This document shows, piece after piece, positions 40,670 through 50,210 of a stretch of 64,000 bases of DNA. The DNA comes from an uncultured Christensenella sp. GTDB taxonomy: Bacteria; Bacillota; Clostridia; Christensenellales; Borkfalkiaceae. The stretch is from assembly GCA_910578565.1 (NCBI GenBank), contig CAJTQF010000004.1:1-64000 (forward strand). Reading direction: 5' to 3'. Every line of letters begins with the position of its first letter. The stretch's first letter is position 1. The notes under the pieces were generated by a model. The model searched no databases, was not told the DNA's origin, and was given only the letters and a program-made list of their open reading frames with translations. The translations under genes were made by a program, and so were the position numbers.

Positions 40670-41572
40670 ATGTCGGAATCTATGAAACAACAAACTGGTG
40701 ACGGTAAAGACAACTATGGTCAAGCGGCAAAACAAATGGCGAACGCAGCTAAAAAAACTGGAAAACAAGTGGCGCAAAAAGCGGCGGCTAAAGGAGCTGA
40801 AGCAACTGTTAATGCTGCAACAGCAACGGTAAAAGCTGGAGCTACAGCTGGTAAAGCAGTAGCAAATATAGCGGCTGGTACTGCCGCTGGAGGCCCTTGG
40901 GGAGCAATAATTTCCGCTGCATGGTCAATGCGGCACACGCTATTTAAGATCCTAATAAGTATTTGCTTGATAATAGTTTTTATAGTCGTAACCGTGATTT
41001 CGCTTCCTGCTATAATTTTTGATAGTATATTTGGGCTGTCGGAGGATTACTCCGGCAGCTCTATTAATGCGGCTTATTCGGAGCTTTCCAATAGCGTTAA
41101 TCAAACAATTGTCGAAGGACATCAATATGCGCTTGATAAGGTTAACTTAATAATCGAAGAGGGCGGATATGATTACGAAATGTCTATGGATGAACTTGAA
41201 GATAATTCGAATGCCGATTATGACGTATGCTATGCGTTGGCGGTGTATTCTGCGTCAATGCAACAGAACAATGTTAGCGCAGGCAATATGGTCTATAAAA
41301 TGCGAAACATAATAGATCGGATGTTTATCGTTACATATGAGGTATTACAAGTAGAAATTCCGATTATATCCGATTTGTTGGAAATTATTGGAACTGAGAT
41401 AATCAGGTTTGTCAAATGCGTTATTCAGCCTTTTGATAACAGCTTTTTCCTAAGCGCGTTTGGAGTCGATGTCAATGCCAAATACGGTGAGTTTGACATC
41501 ACCTACGGTGAGGCAATAGATTTTATGACGCAATCGCTTAAACTGACACTTGATGGAGAGTCCAAATTATAA
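40670..41572 (+). CDS. Conjugation-associated single-pass membrane protein
   Basis: A 300-residue protein. The first 90 residues are Ala/Lys-rich and helical (AAKKTGKQVAQKAAAKGAEAT), followed by one membrane segment (LFKILISICLIIVFIVVTVI), then an acidic helical domain. The N-terminal layout is that of the anchors of NlpC/P60 or lysozyme proteins in Clostridial conjugative elements, but no hydrolase domain follows. It probably contributes to the transfer apparatus at the outer face. AGGAGG precedes the ATG. Specific role not identified. Confidence 0.65.
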   Translation: MSESMKQQTGDGKDNYGQAAKQMANAAKKTGKQVAQKAAAKGAEATVNAATATVKAGATAGKAVANIAAGTAAGGPWGAIISAAWSMRHTLFKILISICLIIVFIVVTVISLPAIIFDSIFGLSEDYSGSSINAAYSELSNSVNQTIVEGHQYALDKVNLIIEEGGYDYEMSMDELEDNSNADYDVCYALAVYSASMQQNNVSAGNMVYKMRNIIDRMFIVTYEVLQVEIPIISDLLEIIGTEIIRFVKCVIQPFDNSFFLSAFGVDVNAKYGEFDITYGEAIDFMTQSLKLTLDGESKL

Positions 41573-41589
41573 AAACTGGAGGGAACGTA

Positions 41590-41925
41590 ATGGACGAAAA
41601 AGAAACAGAAAATATTTATGCAATACCCGCAAACTATACGGATTCGGGGAAAATACTTGGCGGAATGTTATCGTTAAGAAACTTATTCGAAGCACTTGTG
41701 TTGGTGCTTGTTATTGGTTTTATAGAATTGAAACTTATACCAATGCAAGACACTGTTCGCATTGTAATAATGATTGCAACGCTGTTGCCAATCGCGCTTG
41801 TTGCCTTGATGGGCATTGACGGGGAATCGCTATTTCAGTACATCGGTCATGTTTGTAAATTTGTGCGGCACCGCAGGTGTTTACACTTTAAAAAAATAGG
41901 AGGCAGTCGTGAAAATAAAAGGTAA
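41590..41925 (+). CDS. VirB3/PrgI-like inner-membrane T4SS protein
   Basis: A 111-residue protein with two adjacent membrane segments (LFEALVLVLVIGFIELKLI and VRIVIMIATLLPIALVALM) between short polar ends, N-terminal motif IYAIPANYTDSG. Small two-helix proteins just before VirB4 in Gram-positive elements are VirB3/PrgI equivalents; assignment rests on topology and position. The gene overlaps virB4 by 17 bases. Confidence 0.7.
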   Translation: MDEKETENIYAIPANYTDSGKILGGMLSLRNLFEALVLVLVIGFIELKLIPMQDTVRIVIMIATLLPIALVALMGIDGESLFQYIGHVCKFVRHRRCLHFKKIGGSRENKR

Positions 41926-44401
41926 ATCAATTCAGGAATTTATTCCTATACGGCGTATCTATCACGGGGTTATTGAAACAACAGATAATCGTTACGTAAA
42001 GATACTTGAAATCGAGCCTATAAATTTTATGCTGCGTTCAGAAGAGGAACAGGCAAGTATCATATCAACGTTTGCAAGTTGGTTAAAGATTTCTCCAGTC
42101 AAAATGCAGTTCAAAAGTATTACTCGAAGAGCGGACTCTGATAAGCATATTGCTTTACTGAAAGAAGATATAGAACGGGAAGATAACGAACGGTGCAAAA
42201 CTCTCGGCGAAGGATATATACAATTAATAAAAGATGTAGGGAACAGAGAAGCGCTTACAAGGCGCTTTTTTTTAATATTTCAATACGATTCGCAAAGTGC
42301 GCTCGGTGAGGAAATCGGAAAGATTTACGGTGCATTGCAGACAGTGGAACAAAATGCACGCGCATACTTTACGCTGTGCGGCAACTCTATTCTGCAACCG
42401 AACGATGCAGATGAGGCAGTGTCTGAAATACTTTATATGTTCTTCAATCGTCGCTCTTGCATTGATGAACCTTTTTCTACGAGAGTGGATAGAGTTGTTT
42501 TTGACACGATGATGATTCAAGGAAGAACGCTTGGAAAAGATTCTGTACCCGAAATCCCGATAGCAAACTTTATAGCCCCGAGGGGGTTGGATTTGTCGCA
42601 TATCGCTTATTTGATAATGGACGGAAGATATTATTCGTACCTGTATATAAAAGGCGACGGGTATCCGAGCAAAGTACGCGCTGGTTGGATATCAATGCTT
42701 GTTAATGCAGGGGAAGGCATAGACGTGGACGTTTTCCTTACCCGTGAAAACCGTGGAAAAACAATAGATAAAGTTGCGCAAAGAATTCGATTGAATCGCA
42801 CAAAGCTTAAAGGAACACAGGATACGAGCAGCAATTTCGAGGAGCTTACGAACTCGATTCAGGCAGGCTATTACATTAAGAACGGCATCGCAAACAATAA
42901 CGAAGACTTGTTCTATATGTCCATTTTTATATCAGTATCCGCTAAGACTTACGACGAATTGGTATGGCGCAGACAACAAATAACTGATGTTCTGAAGTCT
43001 ATGGATATATACGTTTCGGACTGTCGGTTCAGACAAGAACAAGCATTGAAATCTGTAATGCCGTTTGCACAAATTGAATCGACACTGGAGAAAAAATGCA
43101 GGAGAAACGTTCTCACTGGTGGGGCGGCATCGACTTATATGTTTACGAGCTTCGAGATGTCAGATGATTCGGGCGTGTTGCTTGGCGTCAATCAACATAA
43201 TAATTCACTGTGTGTCGTAGACTTGTTCAATACGAAAAAGAATAAAAATGCGAACCTTAATCTGATAGGGACAAGCGGTGCAGGTAAAACTTTTACTTTG
43301 CAGCTTTTGGCATTGCGAATGCGCATGCGTGGGATACAGTGTTTCACTATTGCTCCGATAAAAGGACACGAATTTAGAAGGGCTTGTAGCCGTATTGGCG
43401 GTAGTTTTATCAGCCTTGCCCCTGGTTCGCCGCACAGCATAAATATAATGGAAATCAGGCATACGATAACGCCTGAAATGCAGTTGATTGACGAAATTGA
43501 TTATTCTGAAAACGAGTCACTTCTGGCGCGTAAAATCCAGCAGTTGATGATATTTTTTTCGCTACTAATGCCTGATATGTCCTACGAAGAAGAACAAATT
43601 TTAGACGAAGCTTTAATAAAAACTTATGAGGATTTCGGTATTACTCACGATAACTCGTCGCTCTATGAAGATGTTTCCGCAACCTTGCCGAAGATGAAAG
43701 TTATGCCAATACTCGGCGACTTGCAAAAGCGTCTTAAGGACAACAATGCAGCTTATCGAATTGGCGTAATTTTGAGCCGTTTTGTCAGCGGTTCGGCGCA
43801 GTCGTTCAACAAACAAACGAATGTAGACTTATCGAACAAGTACATAGTTCTTGATTTGTCTGAACTAAAAGGTAAGCTCTTGCCGATTGGAATGATGATT
43901 GCGCTCGACTATGTTTGGGACAATATCAAGTCTGACAGGACTCAAAAGAAGGCGGTCTTGATTGATGAAATATGGCAGCTTGTAGGCGCGTCATCCAACA
44001 AAATGGCGGCAGATTTTTGCTTGACTATCTTCAAAACCATACGTGGATTCGGCGGTGCTGCTATTTCTGCAACTCAGGATTTGTCGGATTTTTTCGGTTT
44101 AGACGACGGCAAATACGGACGTGCTATCATCAATAACAGCCAGAATAAAATCATTTTGAATCTCGAACCAGATGAAGCAAAGTATGTTCAGGACATACTC
44201 AAATTAACCAAAACTGAACTCCAAGCGGTAATGCGTTTTGAACGCGGCGAGGCACTTATTTGTGCGAACAATAACAAGGTCCCTGTGGTAATTAAGGCGT
44301 CAAAAACGGAGAAAGAAATGATTACAACCGACCGTGCGGAGCTTGAGAATCTACTTCGCGAGAAGCAGAAAATACAAAGTGAGGGCGATGAAAGCGGATA
44401 A
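41909..44401 (+). CDS. VirB4-like conjugation ATPase
   Basis: An 830-residue T4SS ATPase that energises pilus assembly and transfer. N-terminal VirB4 domain (1-420), then Walker A GTSGAGKT (454-461) and Walker B VLIDEIW (683-689), followed by the conserved GFGGAAISATQDLSDFF segment. GTG start 41909 is placed by AGGAGG nine bases upstream and by the MKIKGKSIQEFIPIRRIYHG family-like opening. Full length for the family. Overlaps the VirB3-like gene. Confidence 0.93.
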   Translation: MKIKGKSIQEFIPIRRIYHGVIETTDNRYVKILEIEPINFMLRSEEEQASIISTFASWLKISPVKMQFKSITRRADSDKHIALLKEDIEREDNERCKTLGEGYIQLIKDVGNREALTRRFFLIFQYDSQSALGEEIGKIYGALQTVEQNARAYFTLCGNSILQPNDADEAVSEILYMFFNRRSCIDEPFSTRVDRVVFDTMMIQGRTLGKDSVPEIPIANFIAPRGLDLSHIAYLIMDGRYYSYLYIKGDGYPSKVRAGWISMLVNAGEGIDVDVFLTRENRGKTIDKVAQRIRLNRTKLKGTQDTSSNFEELTNSIQAGYYIKNGIANNNEDLFYMSIFISVSAKTYDELVWRRQQITDVLKSMDIYVSDCRFRQEQALKSVMPFAQIESTLEKKCRRNVLTGGAASTYMFTSFEMSDDSGVLLGVNQHNNSLCVVDLFNTKKNKNANLNLIGTSGAGKTFTLQLLALRMRMRGIQCFTIAPIKGHEFRRACSRIGGSFISLAPGSPHSINIMEIRHTITPEMQLIDEIDYSENESLLARKIQQLMIFFSLLMPDMSYEEEQILDEALIKTYEDFGITHDNSSLYEDVSATLPKMKVMPILGDLQKRLKDNNAAYRIGVILSRFVSGSAQSFNKQTNVDLSNKYIVLDLSELKGKLLPIGMMIALDYVWDNIKSDRTQKKAVLIDEIWQLVGASSNKMAADFCLTIFKTIRGFGGAAISATQDLSDFFGLDDGKYGRAIINNSQNKIILNLEPDEAKYVQDILKLTKTELQAVMRFERGEALICANNNKVPVVIKASKTEKEMITTDRAELENLLREKQKIQSEGDESG

Positions 44402-44427
44402 AAAGCGAGAGCAAAGGAGGTGAAAAC

Positions 44428-44964
44428 ATGCTTTTACAAGACGAAATACACGTTGTAAAATGGCTATCACAGTACGGCGCATTGCCAAAATCCCAGATTC
44501 TGCGAATGCTACAAAAGCCAAAAAATACTGCAGAAAAGATATTAAAAAATTTAAAACGAGAGGCAATGATAGCTGATGTCAGCGGTGGATATTATCTTGG
44601 GTTAGATTCGTTGTGCCGTCCTGACCAGCGGACGATTATGGCTGTTTGGGTACTGTTGAAATTTATAGAATTAGTAGATCCGATGGCACATTATTCGGCG
44701 GTATATCCGTCACAACTGTTCTTTCTCAAGGAAAATACAGGCTATGAAATTGTCGTTTTGTACGATGGTGAAGAGAACCTTTTGAGGCTCTTGCAACCGT
44801 CGGACGACTTAAAATATATCATTGTTCTTCCCGTTATATCAATGGTCGAGCAGCTCAAATTGCCAAAGGCTCCGTGCCTTTTTGCGACCGTTGACTACCG
44901 TGGAAACGATGAACCCGAAGTAACATTTTATTCCCAGGAGGATATTAATTATGCAAAAAAGTAA
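44428..44964 (+). CDS. DUF5697-like protein with winged-helix N-terminus
   Basis: A 178-residue cytoplasmic protein. The first 60 residues look like a winged helix (EIHVVKWLSQYGALPKSQIL, LKNLKREAMIADVSGGYYL). The rest is alpha/beta with YDGEENLLRLLQPSDDLKYI and a pattern like the small nuclease-like domains of replication-relaxation proteins. Proteins of this type recur in Clostridial conjugative elements next to VirB4. AAAGGAGG precedes ATG 44428; overlaps the next gene by 14 bases. Confidence 0.6.
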   Translation: MLLQDEIHVVKWLSQYGALPKSQILRMLQKPKNTAEKILKNLKREAMIADVSGGYYLGLDSLCRPDQRTIMAVWVLLKFIELVDPMAHYSAVYPSQLFFLKENTGYEIVVLYDGEENLLRLLQPSDDLKYIIVLPVISMVEQLKLPKAPCLFATVDYRGNDEPEVTFYSQEDINYAKK

Positions 44965-45634
44965 CCAATTTACCAAGGTATTAAATCAGCTCGACACCAA
45001 GCTCAAACACGCCAAAACGCAGCTTGATGATGTGCGCTTTTTCTATGAAAGAGGGCATTTAGAGTATGCGTGTGATAAGGCTCTTGATATGGAGGAAACG
45101 GTTGAAAAGGCGACGTTGCTTGCCCGTGCATTGCCGGCATATTCCGGTTATATGAACGCTGCGCAAAAGGTAGAAGACATAATAAAAAGTACTGTTCCGG
45201 TTGAAATCGGTTTTACGGAGCAGGGCTGGTTTTCGGTAAGAATTCCGCTTTTGTTACCTAAGAAAGAAGCAGGCAGCACGGACTATATCCGTAGCTTTCT
45301 TTATCCGGCAATGCGCGATTTTTTCAAAGAAAAACAACCTATCAGATATACAGATTGTGTAGTCATTTACAGGCACGTTTATGACCGTCAAAGACCGGAA
45401 CGACAATACAGAGATCATGATAATTTCGAAATCAACTTTGTAACCGACACGGTTGCGATGTATGTTTTGCCTGATGATAATCCCACAGTATGTACGCATT
45501 ATTACTGCAGTGCAAAAAGCTCGCTTGAACGCACGGAAGTTTATATAGTGCCCAAGACGGATTTTAAACATTGGTTGGATATGGAACCGAATATGCCGGA
45601 CAAAGGCGTTTTGCTCTATGAAAATAAGCCTTAA
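44951..45634 (+). CDS. DUF6100-like element protein
   Basis: A 227-residue protein: an N-terminal helical hairpin (about 5-90), then a beta-rich domain with EIGFTEQGWFSVRIPLLLP and RYTDCVVIYRHVYDRQRP-ERQYRDHDN (shown in parts). The C-terminal part FEINFVTDTVAMYVLPDDNP and YIVPKTDFKHWLD resembles the small proteins annotated DUF6100 in conjugative elements. The DHDNFEIN stretch recalls RusA-type resolvases, but the match is too loose to claim. AGGAGG lies upstream. Ends at a strong terminator. Confidence 0.6.
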   Translation: MQKSNQFTKVLNQLDTKLKHAKTQLDDVRFFYERGHLEYACDKALDMEETVEKATLLARALPAYSGYMNAAQKVEDIIKSTVPVEIGFTEQGWFSVRIPLLLPKKEAGSTDYIRSFLYPAMRDFFKEKQPIRYTDCVVIYRHVYDRQRPERQYRDHDNFEINFVTDTVAMYVLPDDNPTVCTHYYCSAKSSLERTEVYIVPKTDFKHWLDMEPNMPDKGVLLYENKP

Positions 45635-45640
45635 ATCGTA

Positions 45641-45698
45641 AAAAAAACAGGGGTAAAAATGAAGTTCTGGACTTTTCAAAAATTACCCCTGTTTTTTT
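45641..45698 (+). terminator. Strong terminator within the transfer region
   Basis: AAAAAAACAGGGGTAA (45641-45656) pairs with TTACCCCTGTTTTTTT (45683-45698). It divides the pilin-VirB4 operon from the following VirD4 genes. Confidence 0.88.
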
Positions 45699-45793
45699 CA
45701 TTCTCTATAGAGAGGCTCAATTTGTGAAAAATTTGCGCCAATGAGAGCAGTCCGTTGGCGCAAAAATTCTCACAATACTTTGCGAGGTGAAAT

Positions 45794-46969
45794 ATGATTA
45801 CTTTCCGCACGGGCAGTCATCTGCACCGACTCATAACACTGCTATCGGCGGCTGGAGAATTTCCGACGCAATCACTGTATTTGCTTGGTAACGAGAAAGA
45901 AGTTAAGGAGTTGGTTGCGAAACTTAAACAATCTCAAACCATACGCAATTCAAAAACGGGTGAAAGCATTTCTCTTGTCAAAGTTGTAAATGTCTCTGGC
46001 AACGGACAACGCAAAACACTTCGATTGTACAAAAATGCTGTTCAAATACTGAAATGGATAGATGCACGAGATTATTATATGAATTCATTCCGGTCTCACA
46101 AATTTTCAGGTGGTGAAGAGCATGTTGAGCGTAACCATCGAGTGGCCGAAACGCTCGCAATGTTTATGGGTGCAGGTTATGAATTTAGGATAAACAAACT
46201 TCCGATTTTGCAGAACGTTGAAATAAGAAAAAAGCAATTTGTTCGTCCGTGTTTTTATTCTTCACGTTGCCTAAAACAAATCGGGATTACCGAAGCAAAC
46301 AAAACTAAATTTACGAGAATAGTCGGCGCAGTCCTTGCAGGCAACAATTGTTATGCGGTGTACAATACGAGGAATGCTGTTATGAAGTGGTGTGGTAACG
46401 GAGAGAGTAAAACACAGTATGGACTTGATGAGATTATGAGATTGAATACTGAAATTAATAAGGTGAGCTCGGCGATACTGTTTGGGGCATCATATAAGAT
46501 CGCTATTGCAACACTGGACGAAACAGCACGTAACCAAAAACTCCAATTAAGATTCGATGCGATATACCATTGTATTCACTTCATTCCTTTAAACGAAATC
46601 GGTATGAGACAGCTTTGCTTGCTTACCATTCCAAATTGGAAAGAGCAACTATTGGATTTGTTGTTTGAAGAAGAGCAGCGCTCTTATGAACGCGGCATCT
46701 TTGAATATGATGCATATGTTGAAGGTGTTTATGTGTTGTCGCATCTGGATAGTGACCTTGGAAGACTCAGACGGTTTAAGGAAGCAATAGAAGAAGCAAT
46801 AGAAAAACATAGGGGAACCGCAGATCAATACGAGGTTTTGTGCTTTGAGGACCAAGCCGCATTTCTAAAAAAGTACCTAAGCGGACTTGCTAAGATTCGG
46901 GTACTTAAACGGGCGGATGTAGAAGCTGCGCTAAATCTGAAAAGGAGGGATATTTTTGAAGAAGATTAA
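45794..46969 (+). CDS. Element protein of unknown function (391 aa)
   Basis: Not recognised with confidence. It begins TGSHLHRLITLLSAAGEFPT, which could be the first helices of a winged-helix domain, followed by VSGNGQRKTLRLYKNAVQIL and a probable alpha/beta domain (FSGGEEHVERNHRVAETLAM; RIVGAVLAGNNCYAVYNTR). The plan, an HTH followed by a nuclease-like fold, is that of replication-relaxation proteins of conjugative elements, so a role in DNA processing is possible. It overlaps the VirD4 gene by 14 bases, which ties it to transfer. GCGAGGTG precedes the ATG. Confidence 0.5.
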   Translation: MITFRTGSHLHRLITLLSAAGEFPTQSLYLLGNEKEVKELVAKLKQSQTIRNSKTGESISLVKVVNVSGNGQRKTLRLYKNAVQILKWIDARDYYMNSFRSHKFSGGEEHVERNHRVAETLAMFMGAGYEFRINKLPILQNVEIRKKQFVRPCFYSSRCLKQIGITEANKTKFTRIVGAVLAGNNCYAVYNTRNAVMKWCGNGESKTQYGLDEIMRLNTEINKVSSAILFGASYKIAIATLDETARNQKLQLRFDAIYHCIHFIPLNEIGMRQLCLLTIPNWKEQLLDLLFEEEQRSYERGIFEYDAYVEGVYVLSHLDSDLGRLRRFKEAIEEAIEKHRGTADQYEVLCFEDQAAFLKKYLSGLAKIRVLKRADVEAALNLKRRDIFEED

Positions 46970-48905
46970 AATTACAAAGCGAATAGTCATCATAATCATC
47001 GCTGTAATACTGGGATTGCTTGCGTTGCTGTATCTGTGCGGTGCGCTGAGTCAGTTATACAGGAACTATGCGGACTGGAACAGTGCGGGCGGAGTTGTAG
47101 GCGTGACAATGGTTGAACCGGTAAACTGGAATCCGTTCGTGTGCATTGTGAAGGCTTTCTCTCCGGACGGGCTAAAAGGACTGTTCTCGATAGTGCTTGT
47201 CGGCGGACTGATTTTTGCACTTGTAAAATTGCACGATAGGTTTGATAGCAAGGATAGAGATCCGCGAGGATTTGCCAAAAGTAAATCGGGCGCATACGGC
47301 ACCGCATCGTGGATGACCAAGAAAGAAATTAAAGAGAACCTTGAAGTCGCAGAAATAGAAGGCGCTGAGGGTGTAATTCTCGGTGAGCTTGAGGGTAAGG
47401 CTGTGTGCATGCCCAAGGATACTAAACTCAACCGACACATAGCAGTCTTCGGTGCATCAGGTACAATGAAATCCAGAGCGGTAATCCGAAACGCATTGTT
47501 CCAAGCCTTGAAGCAGAATGAGTCTGTGGTGATAACCGATCCGAAAGGTGAGCTATACGGAGATACCGTAGAGCTGTATAAGAAAAATGGGTATGAGGTG
47601 AAAGTGTTTAACCTTGTTAATCCGGAACATAGCGACTCGTGGAACTGTATGTCTGACTTGGGCGGTGATACGCTGATGGCGCAAGTGCTGACCAACGTCA
47701 TAATCGGGAATACCAGTTCAGGGAAGGGAGATCATTTCTGGGACAACGGTGAAGCCAATCTTTTGAAAGCATTGGTCTTACTCATCGATCAAGATAGGAC
47801 GCGTGGCTTAGAGCTTAAGCATCTTCCTGCAGTCTATCAATTATTGACGCAAAACGGGGAACGTCAGCTCACAAGTCTTTTTGAGAAATTGCCGATTAAT
47901 CATCCGGCGCGTGCACCATTCAATCTATTTTTGCAGTCTAGCGACACTGTTCGTTCCGGAATCGTTCTCGGTCTTGGCACGAGATTACAGGTATTGCAAA
48001 ACAAGGCGGTTCAGGCAATCACCAGCAGTTCTGATATAGACCTGACGGCTCCTGCCAAACGTAAATGCGCCTATTACATAATTCTGAGCGACCAAGACAC
48101 AACGATGTCATTTTTGTCTTCGCTGTTCTTTTCGTTCTTATTTATAAAACTGACTCGGTACGCAGATTCAAGAAAAAATAGGCGTTGCGATGTTCCCGTA
48201 AACCTGATACTCGATGAATTCAATAACGTTGGCAGAATTGGTGGAGCAGAGGACGGTTCTGACTTTGCCCGTTCACTTAGCGTGTGCCGTTCAAGAGACA
48301 TAAGGGTTACGCTCGTTGTACAAAGTCTTGGACAACTGCAGAATCGGTATCCAAACAATCTTTGGGCTGAAATTGTTGGCAACTGCGATATACAACTGAT
48401 GTTGGGTTGTACCGATGATGTTACTGCAGAATATTTCTCAGCCCGAAGCGGGGAAATGAGCATTCAGGTAGATTCGACGATGACGATGCGCAAAACGATT
48501 GCAATCGCTCAGATGATTCCTGAATACCGACATAACGAAGGACAAGGACGTAGAAAACTCTTGACACCCGATGAGGTGCTCAGATTACCGAATGAAGAGT
48601 TACTTTGTATAATTCGCGGGTGTAATATTCTCAAGCTTAATAAACTCGATTATATGAAACATCCTATATCGAAGTTGATAAGTAAAATATCAGTATTCGA
48701 TTACAATCCTAGGGCTTCGCCAAATAAACCACCGATAATGGAGGTCGTTCCTGAAACAGTTCCTGTTACTGAAACTAAACCAGAATCAAAACCTGAAACT
48801 GAAACGGTTCCGGCGCCGTTACTTGAACAAATCGAACCGGAAAAAGTTAAGCCGAAGAAATTGAAAAAACTTTACTCTTCGGCAACCCCGCCAAGCGATT
48901 TTTAA
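46956..48905 (+). CDS. VirD4/TraG coupling protein
   Basis: A 649-residue ATPase that links the relaxase-DNA complex to the secretion channel. Two N-terminal membrane segments (about 7-28 and 70-87) precede a nucleotide-binding domain with Walker A GASGTMKS (166-173), ending in KS rather than GKS/T, and Walker B LILDEF (417-422). The C-terminal tail (about 590-640) is Pro/Glu/Thr/Lys-rich. The start is TTG 46956, after AAAGGAGGG. No relaxase gene is in the window. Confidence 0.92.
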   Translation: MKKIKITKRIVIIIIAVILGLLALLYLCGALSQLYRNYADWNSAGGVVGVTMVEPVNWNPFVCIVKAFSPDGLKGLFSIVLVGGLIFALVKLHDRFDSKDRDPRGFAKSKSGAYGTASWMTKKEIKENLEVAEIEGAEGVILGELEGKAVCMPKDTKLNRHIAVFGASGTMKSRAVIRNALFQALKQNESVVITDPKGELYGDTVELYKKNGYEVKVFNLVNPEHSDSWNCMSDLGGDTLMAQVLTNVIIGNTSSGKGDHFWDNGEANLLKALVLLIDQDRTRGLELKHLPAVYQLLTQNGERQLTSLFEKLPINHPARAPFNLFLQSSDTVRSGIVLGLGTRLQVLQNKAVQAITSSSDIDLTAPAKRKCAYYIILSDQDTTMSFLSSLFFSFLFIKLTRYADSRKNRRCDVPVNLILDEFNNVGRIGGAEDGSDFARSLSVCRSRDIRVTLVVQSLGQLQNRYPNNLWAEIVGNCDIQLMLGCTDDVTAEYFSARSGEMSIQVDSTMTMRKTIAIAQMIPEYRHNEGQGRRKLLTPDEVLRLPNEELLCIIRGCNILKLNKLDYMKHPISKLISKISVFDYNPRASPNKPPIMEVVPETVPVTETKPESKPETETVPAPLLEQIEPEKVKPKKLKKLYSSATPPSDF

Positions 48906-48929
48906 CTTGGCAGTTTCTAAATCAGTATT

Positions 48930-48957
48930 ACGCTCATCTTTGCCGATGGGCGTTTTA
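48930..48957 (+). terminator. Terminator after virD4
   Basis: ACGCTCATC (48930-48938), six-base loop, GATGGGCGT (48945-48953, one wobble), then TTTTA. Confidence 0.75.
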
Positions 48958-48994
48958 TTATAAAAAAATTTTAAATTTAAAGGAGAACTTTATT

Positions 48995-50191
48995 ATGGCA
49001 AACAAAACTAAAAAAGAAAAGAACAACGAAATCGAACCCCAGACCGAAATCGAAATTGTAGCAATGCAGGAAGAGAGTGCAGCCGCGTCAGCGGAGGATT
49101 TGATTCCTAATACCGAAACGGACGTGAATATGGAAATAGGAAAGCCCGCAGTAAATCTGAATAACGAATCCGAACCGGAAGGAGTGACCGAAAAGAAACA
49201 AGCCAAGCGTAAGAAGAAAAGCGAAGATCAGAATGAGTCTATCGCAGAGTCGGACGCAACTCCCAAGAAAAAGCCCGAAAAGAAACGCACTTCCGTAAAA
49301 CCGATTCAGGTAATATCCATCGACGAACAGCGCAGCGTAGAAACGGAGGCGGATAAGGAAAAGAATGACTTGATTGACCTTATGGAATCTCTGCGCGTCG
49401 GCAAAGTTCTTGTGGGAACCATTCAGGGCGTGGAACGTTCGTCCGACAATCATTCTATGGCAGTCATATATCACGGTGCATTCAAAATCGTTATCCCTGC
49501 GGAAGAGGCGGTAATTCCTCCCGACGACTATCGAGACCAGAATCCCGCCGACGTTTTGCATTATCTGCTGACCAAACGTCTCGGTGCCGAAGTAGACTTC
49601 ATTGTCAAGGGCATCGATAAGGACGCTAACGTCGCAGTGGCAAGCCGCTTGGACGCAATGAAATCCAAGCGTAAGCAGTATTATTTCGGTACCGACAGGG
49701 AAGGCAACAATCTTCTGTATTCCGGTCAGTGCGCCGAGGCACGTGTCGTATCGGTTATACGCGCCGGCATTTTCGTGGACATCTTTGGTTTGGAAGTTTA
49801 TATCCCACTCCGCGAGCTGAGCTATCAGCGCATTATGAATGCTGCAGAGTACTTCAGACCGGGACAGAGAATTCTCGTAAAGATTTTGGAACTCGACAGA
49901 ACCGATAAGAACAATATTAAGGTTACGGCATCGGTCAAGCAGTCGGCAGAGAATCCGTATGAGAAAGCGCTTCGCCGTTACGTTGTGGATAACCGCTATG
50001 TTGGCACGGTAAGTATGGTTGATACTAACGGGGTATTCGTCGCTCTCGACGGAGGCGTCGATTGTCTGTGCAGTTATCCCAAGCGCGGCAGACCGCCCAG
50101 AGGTGCAAGAGTAACAGTTCGTATTCTCGGTATCAGTCACGAAACGAACCGTATTTGGGGTGCGATTACTCACATAGCAACGCCCAATTAA
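48995..50191 (+). CDS. Multi-S1-domain RNA-binding protein
   Basis: A 398-residue protein. The first 110 residues are charged and low-complexity (Glu/Lys/Asn-rich, e.g. KKKPEKKRTSVKP). Three S1-like OB-fold units follow, near residues 125-215 (GKVLVGTIQGVE), 245-315 (AEARVVSVIRAGIFVDIFG, VKILELD) and 328-395 (GTVSMVDTNGVFVALDGG, VRILGIS). S1 units bind single-stranded RNA or DNA, as in ribosomal protein S1. Its place between the transfer genes and the surface proteins is unusual. GC content and codon choice are higher than in the neighbours. AAAGGAG precedes the ATG. Confidence 0.82.
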   Translation: MANKTKKEKNNEIEPQTEIEIVAMQEESAAASAEDLIPNTETDVNMEIGKPAVNLNNESEPEGVTEKKQAKRKKKSEDQNESIAESDATPKKKPEKKRTSVKPIQVISIDEQRSVETEADKEKNDLIDLMESLRVGKVLVGTIQGVERSSDNHSMAVIYHGAFKIVIPAEEAVIPPDDYRDQNPADVLHYLLTKRLGAEVDFIVKGIDKDANVAVASRLDAMKSKRKQYYFGTDREGNNLLYSGQCAEARVVSVIRAGIFVDIFGLEVYIPLRELSYQRIMNAAEYFRPGQRILVKILELDRTDKNNIKVTASVKQSAENPYEKALRRYVVDNRYVGTVSMVDTNGVFVALDGGVDCLCSYPKRGRPPRGARVTVRILGISHETNRIWGAITHIATPN

Positions 50192-50210
50192 AAATCAAGG
50201 AGGGTACTAA

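Noticed and set aside
44951..45634. RusA-type Holliday junction resolvase
   Set aside because: A short DHDNFEIN stretch is suggestive, but the surrounding fold and acidic residues do not match well enough.
49088..50173. 361-residue ORF on the minus strand opposite the S1-domain gene
   Set aside because: It is the mirror of a gene with GC-ending codons; it has no ribosome site or recognisable domain, while the plus-strand frame has three S1 units.
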